A stretch of 64,000 nucleotides of DNA from Mycolicibacterium fluoranthenivorans (GCF_011758805.1 NZ_JAANOW010000001.1:744001-808000); one strand, 5' to 3'. Counted from the first letter of the stretch, positions 24,736 to 34,141 are shown. The notes: a model not told the origin generated them from the sequence alone. Program-made: numbers and translations.

Positions 24736-25779
24736 ATGCGAGCGGTGATGGCCCGGCGAGGTGCGGTGGCGGTCGAAAACGTCGAGGATCCGGTCGCGGA
24801 ACCCGGTCAGGTGCTGGTCGCGCCGCGGGCGTGCGGGATCTGCGGTTCCGATATCCACCTGGTCGAGTCGCAAGCGGCCGCCCCGGATCTGGTGCCACCG
24901 ATGGTGCTGGGCCACGAGTTCGTCGCGGAGATCCTCGACTACGGTCCGGCCACCTCGCGGATCCTGCCGCCAGGAACGCTCGTCACCTCGGTGCCGTTCC
25001 TCGACACCGCCGGCGGCCCACAGCTGCTGGGGCTCTCGCCTGCGGTGACCGGAGGGCTTGCGGAGCGGATGGTGTTGCAGGAGAGCCGTCTGCTGGCGGT
25101 GCCGGAAGGTGTGCCCGCTGCACACGCCGCGGTGACCGAACCGTTGGCGGTCGGGGTCCACGCCGTCGCGGCCGCGGGGATGGAACCCGGTGACGTGGCG
25201 CTGGTGCTCGGCTGTGGTCCGGTGGGGCTGGCGGTCGTCGCCGCGCTCAAGGCGGCCGGGCACGGACCGGTGGTGGCTGCCGACTTCTCGGCGACCCGGC
25301 GCGCGCTGGCGGTGACGATCGGCGCCGACGTCGTGGTGGATCCTGCCGAGCACGGCCCCTACACCCGGTGGTCGCAGCTGGCCGGCCCTGCGTTGCCGAT
25401 CTCGCCGCTGATGGCTGGACCCGTCCGCGCCAACGCGGTGATCTTCGAATGTGTGGGCCGCCCCGGCGTTCTGGCAGCGGTCATGGAATCCGCTCTGCCC
25501 CATAGCAGGATCGTGGTGGTCGGGGTGTGCACCCAGCCCGACACCATCGTCCCCGCAATCGGCACGACCAAAGAACTCGCACTGCGCTTCGTCTTCGCCT
25601 ACCGGCCGGAGGAATTCGAGATGGCGCTGCGGTGGATCGCCGACGGCACGGTGAATGTGGCGGCGATGATCACCGCGACCCTGCCCCTGTCGGCGGCGGC
25701 GGAGGCGTTCGGTGCCCTGTCGCTACCCGACGAACACTGCAAGATCCTGCTCACCCCCGACACCCAGGAGATCGTATGA
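24736..25779 (+). CDS. Zinc-type alcohol dehydrogenase (MDR family) lacking structural zinc
   Basis: A 347-residue medium-chain dehydrogenase. The catalytic zinc site is GICGSD with Cys36, then GHEF (His60, Glu61). The cofactor motif is VLGCGPVGLAVVAALK (about 158-173). The four-Cys structural zinc lobe of classic alcohol dehydrogenases is missing. It ends in ATGA overlap with the flavin monooxygenase gene, so the two enzymes are translationally coupled. Substrate unknown. Confidence 0.87.
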   Translation: MRAVMARRGAVAVENVEDPVAEPGQVLVAPRACGICGSDIHLVESQAAAPDLVPPMVLGHEFVAEILDYGPATSRILPPGTLVTSVPFLDTAGGPQLLGLSPAVTGGLAERMVLQESRLLAVPEGVPAAHAAVTEPLAVGVHAVAAAGMEPGDVALVLGCGPVGLAVVAALKAAGHGPVVAADFSATRRALAVTIGADVVVDPAEHGPYTRWSQLAGPALPISPLMAGPVRANAVIFECVGRPGVLAAVMESALPHSRIVVVGVCTQPDTIVPAIGTTKELALRFVFAYRPEEFEMALRWIADGTVNVAAMITATLPLSAAAEAFGALSLPDEHCKILLTPDTQEIV

Positions 25780-26939
25780 CCCGCTTGCGCTTCGGCTATT
25801 TCATCGCCCCGTTCCACCGAGCCGGGATCAACCCGACGCTCGCGCTGCAGCGCGACCTCGAACTCATCGAGCACCTCGACGCGCTGGGCTATGACGAGGT
25901 GTGGATCGGTGAGCATCATTCGGCCGGCAGCGAGATCATCAGTTCTCCAGAGGTTTTCATCGCCGCCGCCGCCCAGCGCGCCAAGCGTATCCGGTTCGGT
26001 ACCGGCGTGATCTCGCTGTCGTATCACAATCCTCTGTGGGCGGCCGACCGGTTGATGTTGCTCGACCACCTCACCCACGGTCGCATCATCGGTGGTGTGG
26101 GGCCCGGTTCGCTGCCGACGGACTCGGCGATGATCGGCCTGACCCCGACCGACACCCGGGAACTGCTCGAGTCCAACCTCGACATCATGGTGCGGCTACT
26201 GGCCGGGGAAACTGTGACCGCCAAGACGCCGACCCACGAATTCTTCGACGCACAGCTGCAATTGGCGCCCTACGCCGACGGCGGGATACCGCTGTCGGTG
26301 GCAGCGGTCGCGTCGCCGACCGGTGCCCGGCTGGCCGGCAAACACGGGATCGGGTTGCTCTCGATCGGGGCCACGCTCACCGAGGCGGGGTTCGACGCGC
26401 TGGCGCACCATTGGAACGTCGCCGAGGAACGCGCCGCTGCCTTCGGGACCACCGTGGACCGCGGCAACTGGACGCTGGTCGGGCCCTTCCACGTCGCCGA
26501 GACCGACGCGCAGGCCCGCGCCGACGTCCGGTACGGGATCCAATCGTGGTTTAACTATTTCCAGAAGGTCGCGGCCTTCCCACAGATGACCATGCCCGGG
26601 GACAAGATCGACGAGATGATCGACACCATCAACGATCTGGGTGCCGGCGTGATCGGCACCCCGGAGCGGGCCCGCGCCCAGGTGCAGCGACTGTGGGATC
26701 AGTCCGGCGGATTCGGGTCGATGTTGCAGATGGCCGCCGACTGGGCGAATCCGGCAGCGACGAGGCGATCGGCGGAACTGTTCGCCGAGGAGGTCATGCC
26801 GCACTTCCAGGGACAGGCCCAGCCGACACTGAACGCCGCGGCGCGGGCGGGTCAGGTTCGGGAGGGTTTGGCGCAGACCCAGATCGACGCCATCACGCAT
26901 ATGACGCGCAAGTATGAGTCCGAGAAGGCCGGCGGGTAG
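25776..26939 (+). CDS. LLM-class flavin/F420-dependent oxidoreductase (luciferase-like)
   Basis: A 387-residue bacterial-luciferase-fold monooxygenase. GYDEVWIGEHHSAGSEIISSP (about 38-58) and GRIIGGVGPGS are family hallmarks; it resembles limonene-1,2-monooxygenase-like (LimB-type) actinobacterial enzymes. Whether FMN or F420 is used is not evident. The start overlaps the alcohol dehydrogenase stop by 4 bases. The pair may oxidise the same compound in sequence (inference). Confidence 0.87.
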   Translation: MTRLRFGYFIAPFHRAGINPTLALQRDLELIEHLDALGYDEVWIGEHHSAGSEIISSPEVFIAAAAQRAKRIRFGTGVISLSYHNPLWAADRLMLLDHLTHGRIIGGVGPGSLPTDSAMIGLTPTDTRELLESNLDIMVRLLAGETVTAKTPTHEFFDAQLQLAPYADGGIPLSVAAVASPTGARLAGKHGIGLLSIGATLTEAGFDALAHHWNVAEERAAAFGTTVDRGNWTLVGPFHVAETDAQARADVRYGIQSWFNYFQKVAAFPQMTMPGDKIDEMIDTINDLGAGVIGTPERARAQVQRLWDQSGGFGSMLQMAADWANPAATRRSAELFAEEVMPHFQGQAQPTLNAAARAGQVREGLAQTQIDAITHMTRKYESEKAGG

Positions 26940-26950
26940 TTTCTTCTGCC

Positions 26951-27565
26951 ATGGGTACCCGATGGCAGAACGCGGACGCGCCGAGGGGTGACGACTACGA
27001 CGCCCGCTGGCGCACACTGTCGGCCAGCGGGCAGAGCGTCCACGGGGAGGCCGACCTGGCCGAATCCGTGCTGCGCGAGCACGGTGGCACCCGAGTCCTG
27101 GATGCCGGTTGCGGTACCGGACGGGTGGCCATCGAGTTGGCTGAGCGGGGGTTCTCGGTCGTGGGCGTCGATGCCGACCCGGCGATGCTGGACACGGCTC
27201 GCGCCAAGGCCCCGCACCTGGAATGGGTCCTGGCTGATCTGTCCGCCCCGGAGGCAGGGGTGGCCGGAGAGTTCGACCTCATCGTCGCGGCGGGAAACGT
27301 GATGATCTTCCTGGAACCGGGCACCGAGGCGCAGGTGGTGGCCGGACTGGCCGGGCACCTGGCGCCGGGTGGACTGCTCGTGTCCGGGTTCTCGCTACGC
27401 CCGCACAGGTTGTCGCTGGCCGACTACGACAGGTTCGCCACGGCCGCCGGTCTGGAACCGATGGCGAGGTGGTCGACCTGGGATCGTGCGGAGTTCACCG
27501 GCGGTGACTATGCGGTATCGGTACACCGGCGTGCGCCGCGACCGCCGGAGCGATCCAGTCGTTGA
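26951..27565 (+). CDS. Class I SAM-dependent methyltransferase
   Basis: A 204-residue Rossmann methyltransferase. Motif I is VLDAGCGTGRVAIELAERG (about 49-67); VVGVDADPAML gives motif II and FDLIVAAGNVMIFL motif III/IV. Target unknown. It follows the flavin monooxygenase gene by 11 bases on the same strand, so it may be the third gene of that operon. Its 3' end overlaps the convergent TetR gene by 71 bases. Confidence 0.85.
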   Translation: MGTRWQNADAPRGDDYDARWRTLSASGQSVHGEADLAESVLREHGGTRVLDAGCGTGRVAIELAERGFSVVGVDADPAMLDTARAKAPHLEWVLADLSAPEAGVAGEFDLIVAAGNVMIFLEPGTEAQVVAGLAGHLAPGGLLVSGFSLRPHRLSLADYDRFATAAGLEPMARWSTWDRAEFTGGDYAVSVHRRAPRPPERSSR

Positions 27566-28121
27566 GGAATGCACGTAAGGCGTGGCCCTGCCGGGCCGGC
27601 CGCCCCGGATCGACGATGAACGACTGCAGGATGCGCAGCATGAACTCGACCAGCTCGTCGAGTCCGCCATCGGCGAAGCCGGCTGCCGCCCAATCCACCC
27701 CGAAGCGCTGCAGGATCGAGCGTCCGAAACCGATGGCGATATCGGACGTCACGCCCGCGGTGAAGGCGCTGGCCTTTCCGGGCTGGAGCACCAGGCCGAG
27801 GTAGCGGTCGTGCGGCAACTGCTCGATGGTGTACGCGATCCCTTCGACGACGGCCTCGGTCGGATCGTCGATCGAACCCAGTTGGGCGGCAAGGCGATCG
27901 AGAAATCCGGCCACCGATGACACCGCGGTCGCGGCCAACAGCGTCTCGTGGGTGGGGAAGTACCGGTAGATCGTCTGGCGGGTGACGCCGAGGGTTTGGG
28001 CCACCTCCGACACGCTCACGGTGCCGCGGGCGTCGATGGCGCTGCGCGACGTCTCGATGATGCGGCGTACCGCCTCGTCGTCGTCGACCGGGATGTCACC
28101 GGACCAGCCGTGCCTGCGCAT
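27495..28121 (-). CDS. TetR-family regulator divergent from the Rieske gene
   Basis: A 208-residue TetR protein of the same subfamily as the one at 20.4 kb. The helix-turn-helix is VSVSEVAQTLGVTRQTIYRYFPTHETLL (about 37-64). A 32-bp inverted-repeat region (28154-28186) in the divergent gap is the likely operator; the gene probably controls the Rieske oxygenase. Confidence 0.87.
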   Translation of the reverse strand: MRRHGWSGDIPVDDDEAVRRIIETSRSAIDARGTVSVSEVAQTLGVTRQTIYRYFPTHETLLAATAVSSVAGFLDRLAAQLGSIDDPTEAVVEGIAYTIEQLPHDRYLGLVLQPGKASAFTAGVTSDIAIGFGRSILQRFGVDWAAAGFADGGLDELVEFMLRILQSFIVDPGRPARQGHALRAFLNDWIAPAVAAHAGVPIPHSHRR

Positions 28122-28153
28122 CCGACGATCGTCGCACGGATCCGGCCCAAAGC

Positions 28154-28186
28154 TTGACAGTACAGTTAGTCATGAATGTATGGTCA
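28154..28186 (+). promoter_or_regulatory. Promoter and operator of the Rieske gene
   Basis: TTGACA (28154-28159) and TATGGT (28179-28184, matching TANNNT) form a promoter with a 19-base spacer; the start site should be near 28190-28191. TGAC-n2-TACA and TGTA-n2-GTCA overlap it as inverted arms with a 12-base centre, like the operator candidate at 20.26 kb. Confidence 0.55.
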
Positions 28187-28190
28187 GATT

Positions 28191-29354
28191 ATGGTTCTCA
28201 GCCCGGCGAGCAGCGCCGACGAATCCCTGACCCGGCGTGCCCTGCAGCACGCACTCGACGGCACGACCGATATGGCCGATGCCGTGCTCAAGGTGCCGCT
28301 GCACTACTACCGCGATCCCAAGATCACCGAGATCGAGGAGTCGCAGATCCTGCGCCGGGTGCCGCTGGCGATCGTTCCGTCGGCCCAGCTCCCGAAGAAC
28401 AACGACTTCGTGGTCCGCTCCGTGCTTGGCGACTCGCTGCTGGTGACGCGGGACCGGAGCGGTCTCGCCCATGTCTTCCTGAACTACTGCCGGCACCGGG
28501 GGGCGATGCCGGCCTGCGGTTCGGGTAACGCGTCGCGTTTCGTGTGCCCCTACCACGCCTGGACCTACCGCAACACCGGCGAACTGTTCATGGTGCCGGG
28601 CAAATCCGGGTTCGACACCATGGACAACGCCGACTACGGACTGGTCGAACTCCCCTCGCAGGAACGGTACGGGTTCATCTGGGCGGTCCTCACCGCGGAT
28701 GCCGCCATCGATCTCGACGCTCACCTGGGTCCGTTGGGACCTGAACTGGCGCAATGGAATTACGAGAGCTATGGCTACCACACCGATCGGGAGTTCTCCT
28801 CGGAGGTGTCGTGGAAAGGCGCGTTGGAGGCGTTTGCCGAGGGCTACCATTTCCCGTTCGTGCACGGCGAGAGCCTGATCGGGCAGAACACCCTGCCGAA
28901 CACGGCCATCTACGACGAGTTCGGCAAGCACCATCGGATCGGCTTCCCGTTCACCTGGATCAAGAACCTCGCGGAGGATTCGGTGGCTGCGCTGGAGCCG
29001 TCGGCCAACATGGGGGTCATCTACTGGGTGTATCCCAACCTCATCCTGGCCAACAGTCCGGTCGGGGTGGAGATCATCGACATGCTGCCCGAGGGTGAGC
29101 CGACGCGGTGTACGGTCCGGCACAGCTGGATGGGCCGCATCCCGGCGATCGATGACGATATGCGCGCTCTCTACGACACCGTCTACGAGGGCGTGCACGC
29201 CGCGGTGCGCGACGAGGATTTCGCGATGTTGCCGCAGTGCGGCGAGGGCGTTCGGCACGGCCAGCACGACCACATGATCATCGGACGCAACGAGATCGCC
29301 GTGCAGCACATGATCAAGGTGTTCGCCCAGGAGTTGGGTGTCGCGCTGGCCTGA
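28191..29354 (+). CDS. Rieske non-haem iron oxygenase, large subunit (aromatic-ring-hydroxylating type)
   Basis: A 387-residue oxygenase. The [2Fe-2S] ligands are Cys100-R-His102 and Cys119-P-Y-His122; the catalytic iron motif EAFAEGYHFPFVH supplies the two His ligands. It hydroxylates a ring or steroid-like substrate and needs a reductase, which is not encoded nearby. No Shine-Dalgarno sequence precedes ATG 28191, but a promoter's expected start site coincides with it, so it is probably leaderless. ATG 28176 is an in-frame alternative. The gene converges on the PucR-type gene with a 12-base gap. Confidence 0.88.
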   Translation: MVLSPASSADESLTRRALQHALDGTTDMADAVLKVPLHYYRDPKITEIEESQILRRVPLAIVPSAQLPKNNDFVVRSVLGDSLLVTRDRSGLAHVFLNYCRHRGAMPACGSGNASRFVCPYHAWTYRNTGELFMVPGKSGFDTMDNADYGLVELPSQERYGFIWAVLTADAAIDLDAHLGPLGPELAQWNYESYGYHTDREFSSEVSWKGALEAFAEGYHFPFVHGESLIGQNTLPNTAIYDEFGKHHRIGFPFTWIKNLAEDSVAALEPSANMGVIYWVYPNLILANSPVGVEIIDMLPEGEPTRCTVRHSWMGRIPAIDDDMRALYDTVYEGVHAAVRDEDFAMLPQCGEGVRHGQHDHMIIGRNEIAVQHMIKVFAQELGVALA

Positions 29355-29366
29355 ACACCCGCCGGC

Positions 29367-31178
29367 TCATCGAGGCGCGGCGACGTCGAGCACCATGAGG
29401 GCCGAGGAGAACTGAACGGTGGCGGCCGGATCGCCGAGGTCGACGCCGCACAACCGCTCGATGCGCCGCAATCGCTGCGCCACGGTGTTCGGGTGGATCA
29501 TGAGTCTCTGGGCGGTCACGTTGCGGTCCTGCTTACACACGAAGTGGGTGTGCAGCGTCGAGACCAGATCGGTGCGGTGGGCGGCATCGTATTCGAGCAA
29601 CGGGCCCAGCGTCCGGGTGGCGTAGGCCAAGAGCTTGGCCGGATCATCAAGTTGGAGAAGCAATCCGACGACACCGAGATCCTCCAGGCCGACGACGGAA
29701 TCGGTGCGGCCGGCCCGAACGGCGATCTCCAAGGCGCCTTTGGCGATTCGATACGCGTCACCGTATTCGGTCGCCTGGGCGGGCGAGACGGCGATGGTCG
29801 CGGTGACATCCGGCGCCGCCCGGGCCATCGCTCGGTGGACCATGACGCCTGGCGGCACGTCGGTACCGGTGGCGTCGGGCCACAGCGCGACCAGCACTCC
29901 ACCGTGCATGGCGACCAGTGGACGCGGCTGATAACCCGATGCCACTTCGGTGACCGCCGACAGCGCACGCTGCCACGCCTGTCGGGTGGCCACTTCGCCG
30001 GAGCCGGTGAGGGTGGCGACGATCGCGATATGTGCCACGGTGAGGTCGTGACCCAGGCGCTGGGCGCGCTCCACCAACTGCGGTGTCAGTTGCCCGCTGC
30101 CGGTCAGCACATCGGTCAGCAACTCCCCGCGCACCCGGTGCTCCACTTCCGCTGCTGTCTGCACGCGCAACAATTCCACCGAGATCACGATGGACGCGTG
30201 CTCCACCGCGCGAATCTGCAGGGGGTCAAGCGAATCCAGGGTTCCGGGAAACCAGATCCGCGCCGCCACCTCGCTGCCGAGTCGCACGCTTGCGACGAGC
30301 CAACCGGTGGGAACACCCGCACCGTCGACGGCCTCGGCGACAGTGGCCGTGGACGCGGTGGGCTCGCCGTCGGACATCGCGGAACGTACGGCGGCGGTGG
30401 GATAGTCGACGCCATCGGAGGAGCGGGCGATCTCGCCCTGGCGGGCGTCATCGATGAGCACGGGCCGGCCGATCAGGTCGCTGAGGGCGTCGGCGATGCC
30501 TCCGATGCCGCCGGAGCGCAAGGTGACCGCCAGCAGCCGCTCGTGGATCTGTTCCGAACGCGCGAGAGCGTCGCGTTGTTCGCGCAGTGAGCCCGTCAAG
30601 GCGCGTAGCTCGTCGAGTCGGCGTGCCGAGGTCAACGCGATGGCCGCATGGTTGGCGAGCAGGATCAACCGTTCGATCTCGTAGCGGGTGAAGGTGTGTA
30701 CCGAGGCGTAGTAGCCGTTGAGCGTCCCGAGTACCTCGGTGCCGGCGATCAGGGGTACGGCGACGATGGCCCGGTAGCCCTGGTCCTGTGCCACGCCGGC
30801 CCAGAGCGCGAATTCGGGTTCGATCCGCACATCACGGATGGCCACGGGCTCACCCGTGTGGAAGGCCCGAGTCGACGGTGAGCCGCTGTTCAGCCGGATG
30901 GGTCGGTCGGAATTGACCCGTCGGACGTACTCCTCGGACAGTCCGCTCCAGCCCTGTACCTCCAGTCGCTCCCGGGCCGCATCGGGGACGAGCACGCCGC
31001 AGAAGTCGAAGCCCAGCAGCGTCCTGGCCGTATCCGCGACCAGGCAGAGCACCTCGGGCAGGTCGGTCTCGGCACCGGCCCGCGCGCTGAGGGTGCGCAA
31101 GGCGGCCAGCCACGTCACGAGTTCCGCGCCCGGCCGCTCGTGGCCCGTCGATACCGTCACCTGAACAGTGTCTCGCAT
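29367..31178 (-). CDS. GAF + PucR/CdaR-type transcriptional regulator
   Basis: A 603-residue regulator. An N-terminal GAF domain (about 40-190, ending near NHAAIALTSARRL), a helical linker, a GGDEF-like CdaR domain and a C-terminal PucR helix-turn-helix (NVTAQRLMIHPNTVAQRLRRIERLCGVDL, about 555-585) are visible. PucR/CdaR proteins usually activate catabolic genes in response to a metabolite, here probably bound by GAF. It is divergent from the aldehyde dehydrogenase operon and has two palindromes in the gap, so it is the likely activator. Confidence 0.87.
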   Translation of the reverse strand: MRDTVQVTVSTGHERPGAELVTWLAALRTLSARAGAETDLPEVLCLVADTARTLLGFDFCGVLVPDAARERLEVQGWSGLSEEYVRRVNSDRPIRLNSGSPSTRAFHTGEPVAIRDVRIEPEFALWAGVAQDQGYRAIVAVPLIAGTEVLGTLNGYYASVHTFTRYEIERLILLANHAAIALTSARRLDELRALTGSLREQRDALARSEQIHERLLAVTLRSGGIGGIADALSDLIGRPVLIDDARQGEIARSSDGVDYPTAAVRSAMSDGEPTASTATVAEAVDGAGVPTGWLVASVRLGSEVAARIWFPGTLDSLDPLQIRAVEHASIVISVELLRVQTAAEVEHRVRGELLTDVLTGSGQLTPQLVERAQRLGHDLTVAHIAIVATLTGSGEVATRQAWQRALSAVTEVASGYQPRPLVAMHGGVLVALWPDATGTDVPPGVMVHRAMARAAPDVTATIAVSPAQATEYGDAYRIAKGALEIAVRAGRTDSVVGLEDLGVVGLLLQLDDPAKLLAYATRTLGPLLEYDAAHRTDLVSTLHTHFVCKQDRNVTAQRLMIHPNTVAQRLRRIERLCGVDLGDPAATVQFSSALMVLDVAAPR

Positions 31179-31180
31179 AG

Positions 31181-31231
31181 ATGTATGTCTGTGGATACAT
31201 AAAAGACAATCAAGTATGTCTGTTCAGACAT
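31181..31231. promoter_or_regulatory. Paired palindromes in the PucR/aldehyde dehydrogenase gap
   Basis: ATGTAT...ATACAT (31181-31200) has perfect 6-bp arms. ATGTCTGTTCAGACAT (31216-31231) has perfect 7-bp arms. The heptamer ATGTCTG also occurs at 31185-31191 inside the first, so one regulator could bind both. They lie 3 to 53 bases upstream of the PucR-type start and about 35 to 85 bases before the aldehyde dehydrogenase start. Confidence 0.6.
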
Positions 31232-31266
31232 TGAAGGCGAATGCCGATGTGACGACACTCATATCC

Positions 31267-32754
31267 ATGACCCAAGTCTCACCGGCCACCGCGCCCCCGG
31301 CATCGCTGCCCGGTCAGTTCCGCGACATTCTCAACCCGGCCACCGGCGAAGTGCTCACCACGATCCCTGAACAGGGCGAGATCGACGTCGATGCCGCGGT
31401 CGCGACAGCGCGGGCGGCGTTCGAGGACGGACCGTGGCCGAACATGGTGCGCAGTGAGCGCGCCAAACTCCTGCTGCGCATCGCCGATGCCATCGAGGAC
31501 TCCAGTGAGCAGCTCTACACCCTCGAGGCACGTAACAACGGGCGGCCGATCACCGAGACCCGTGCCCAGCTGTCCCGTGTTCCGGAATGGTTCCGCTACA
31601 ACGCCGGTCTTCTGGCCGCCCAACGCCAGGCCGTACTGCCCGGCGACGGCCCGTACCTGACCTATCAGCAGAGGCTGCCGCTCGGCGTATGCGGCATCAT
31701 CACCCCGTTCAACCACCCCATGCTCATCCTGGCGCGCAGCCTGTCCGCCGCCCTCGCCAACGGAAACACCGTGGTGGTGAAGCCGTCCGAACTGACCCCA
31801 CTGACCACCCTCGCACTTGCCGACATCCTCACCCGTGCCGGACTGCCCGAGGGTGTGGTCAACGTCGTGACCGGTGCACGGGAGGCGGGGCGACGGCTCA
31901 CCAACCACCCCGACGTCGCCAAGATCACCCTCACCGGCGGCACCGAAGCGGGCCGATCCGCTGCCATCGCGACCGCGTCCCGATTTGCGCGGATCACCGC
32001 CGAACTCGGCGGTAAGACACCGGTGCTGCTCTTCGACGATGTCGACCCCAGCGTCGCGGCCGAGGGTGCGGCGTTCGCCGCCTTCGTCGCCGCCGGTCAA
32101 TCCTGTGTCGCCGGATCGCGATTCCTGGTGCAGCGCGGCATCTACGACGAATTCGTCGCGGCGCTCACCGCGCGTGCGCAGGCGATTCGGCTCGGCGATC
32201 CGGGGCTGCCGAGCACGCAGATGGGTCCGCTCATCAGTGCCCGCCAGCGTGACAAGGTCGTCGCGCTGATCCAGACCGGTCTGGACGACGGCGCGACCTT
32301 GACCGCCGGTGGACAGGCACCGGCGCTGCCGGACCCGTTCGACAAGGGCTTCTTCCTCTCACCCACCGTGCTGTCGGACGCCACCATGGAGATGACGGTC
32401 GCTCGCGAAGAGATCTTCGGACCGGTGGCCGTGGTGATCCCCTTCGACGACGAGCACGATGCCGTGCGGATGGCCAACGACAACCCGTACGGGCTGGGCG
32501 CCGGCGTGTGGACCACCGATGTGAGCCGTGCTCACCGCGTCGCGGCGCGCATCGAGGCGGGCATGGTGTGGGTCAACGATCACCACCGGCTCGAACCTTC
32601 CCTCCCGTGGGGCGGCATCAAAGAGTCGGGGTCTGGAAAAGACGCCGGCACAGAGTCTTTCGATGACTTCTCCTGGATCAAGACAATCGTCGTGCGGACC
32701 GCGGCCGACCACGTCGACTGGTACGGCGACCAGCCGCAGCGCCGATTGAACTGA
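31267..32754 (+). CDS. Aldehyde dehydrogenase
   Basis: A 495-residue NAD(P)-dependent aldehyde dehydrogenase. The catalytic residues are Cys280 (GQSCVAGS) and Glu246 (TAELGGK); TPFNHP (about 145) and the C-terminal EIFGPV segment are typical. It oxidises an aldehyde to an acid; the substrate is unknown. ATG 31267 (MTQVSPATAPP) is preferred; an in-frame extension to 31168 would run through the palindromes. First gene of a six-gene catabolic operon; the MFS gene follows by 31 bases. Confidence 0.88.
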   Translation: MTQVSPATAPPASLPGQFRDILNPATGEVLTTIPEQGEIDVDAAVATARAAFEDGPWPNMVRSERAKLLLRIADAIEDSSEQLYTLEARNNGRPITETRAQLSRVPEWFRYNAGLLAAQRQAVLPGDGPYLTYQQRLPLGVCGIITPFNHPMLILARSLSAALANGNTVVVKPSELTPLTTLALADILTRAGLPEGVVNVVTGAREAGRRLTNHPDVAKITLTGGTEAGRSAAIATASRFARITAELGGKTPVLLFDDVDPSVAAEGAAFAAFVAAGQSCVAGSRFLVQRGIYDEFVAALTARAQAIRLGDPGLPSTQMGPLISARQRDKVVALIQTGLDDGATLTAGGQAPALPDPFDKGFFLSPTVLSDATMEMTVAREEIFGPVAVVIPFDDEHDAVRMANDNPYGLGAGVWTTDVSRAHRVAARIEAGMVWVNDHHRLEPSLPWGGIKESGSGKDAGTESFDDFSWIKTIVVRTAADHVDWYGDQPQRRLN

Positions 32755-32785
32755 CCCGCATCCCCATACCCCGAAAGGCACCACC

Positions 32786-34141
32786 ATGTCCGCAGGACGT
32801 TGGCACCACGACATCACCCGAACGCAATGGCTCGTGCTGGCAGGGACCACCTTGGGCTGGGGTCTGGACGGCTTCGCCGGCAGTCTCTACGTCCTGGTGC
32901 TCGGGCCCGCCATGACCGAACTGCTTCCGCACAGCGGTATCGGCGTCGACGGCGCGGCGATCGGCTTCTACGGAGGTATGACCGTCGCGCTGTTCCTCGC
33001 CGGATGGGCCACCGGCGGAATCCTGTTCGGCATGCTCGCCGACTACTTCGGCCGCACCCGGGTGCTCTCGATCGGCATTCTCACCTATGCGGTGTTCAGT
33101 GCCCTGGCGGTCTTCGCCGATACCTGGTGGCAGCTGGGCCTGCTGAGGTTCATCGCCGGCCTCGGGTCAGGTGTCGAGGCGCCGGTGGGTGCGGCGCTGA
33201 TCGCCGAAACCTGGCGCAACCGCTTCCGGGCGCGCGCAGGCGGGGTGATGATGGCCGGATATGCGGGCGGGTTCTTCATGGCGGCCGCGGCCTACGCACT
33301 ACTGGGCGATCACGGGTGGCGCGCCATGATGCTGCTCGCCGGTATCCCCGCCCTGGTGGTCTGGTTCATCCGCCGCTACGTGCCAGAGCCGCCGGAGATC
33401 GGCGCGCACCTGGAAGCACGCAAGGAGCGAAAGGCGCTCGGCCACCACCACGATCAGGACCGGTTCGTGCTGGGTCGGCTGTTCAGCCCGCCGCTGCTGC
33501 ATCCCATGCTGGTCTGCACCGCCCTGGCCACCGGAGCGCTCATCGCCTTCTGGAGTGTGTCGACGTGGTACCCGCAGATCATCAGGCAGATGACCACAGC
33601 CGAGGGCCTCGCCCGGACGGTGGCCGATCATCGGGTCGCGGTGGCCGCGATGCTGTTCAACGCGGGCGGCATCATCGGTTACGCCGCATGGGGTTTCGTC
33701 GCCGACGCCATCGGCCGCAAAAGAGCCTTCCTCATCAGTTTCGGGGTCTCGGCGGTCACCATCGGCTGGTCGTTCCCGTTCGAACGCAGTTATCCCGAGA
33801 TGTTGATCGCGATGCCGCTTCTGGGTTTCGGATTGTTCGGCGCGCTATCGGGCACCTTCATCTACGGGCCCGAACTGTTCCCGCCCAGTGTGCGAGCCAC
33901 CGCACTGGCGGTGTGCAACAGCGTCGGTCGCTACGTCACCGCCCTGGGACCCCTGACAGCCGGGGTGATCGCCGCATCCTGGTTCGACGGAAACCTGGGC
34001 ATCGCCACGGCATCGGTATCGGCGATCGGCCTGATCGCCGTGATCGGCCTGGCCTTCGCGCGTGAAACGCGCGGTACGCCCATGCCCGTCGACGGCCCCG
34101 CTGACCACATCATCCCGCTGAGCGAAAAGAGCGCGTCATGA
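32786..34141 (+). CDS. MFS transporter (aromatic-acid symporter-like)
   Basis: A 451-residue, 12-TM major facilitator. Motif A is GMLADYFGRTRVLSIG (about 75-90), and a related loop GFVADAIGRKRAFLIS follows in the C-terminal half. Layout resembles the aromatic acid:H+ symporter group, consistent with substrate uptake by this cluster. AAAGG precedes the ATG. Its stop overlaps the monooxygenase ATG (ATGA). Confidence 0.88.
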   Translation: MSAGRWHHDITRTQWLVLAGTTLGWGLDGFAGSLYVLVLGPAMTELLPHSGIGVDGAAIGFYGGMTVALFLAGWATGGILFGMLADYFGRTRVLSIGILTYAVFSALAVFADTWWQLGLLRFIAGLGSGVEAPVGAALIAETWRNRFRARAGGVMMAGYAGGFFMAAAAYALLGDHGWRAMMLLAGIPALVVWFIRRYVPEPPEIGAHLEARKERKALGHHHDQDRFVLGRLFSPPLLHPMLVCTALATGALIAFWSVSTWYPQIIRQMTTAEGLARTVADHRVAVAAMLFNAGGIIGYAAWGFVADAIGRKRAFLISFGVSAVTIGWSFPFERSYPEMLIAMPLLGFGLFGALSGTFIYGPELFPPSVRATALAVCNSVGRYVTALGPLTAGVIAASWFDGNLGIATASVSAIGLIAVIGLAFARETRGTPMPVDGPADHIIPLSEKSAS

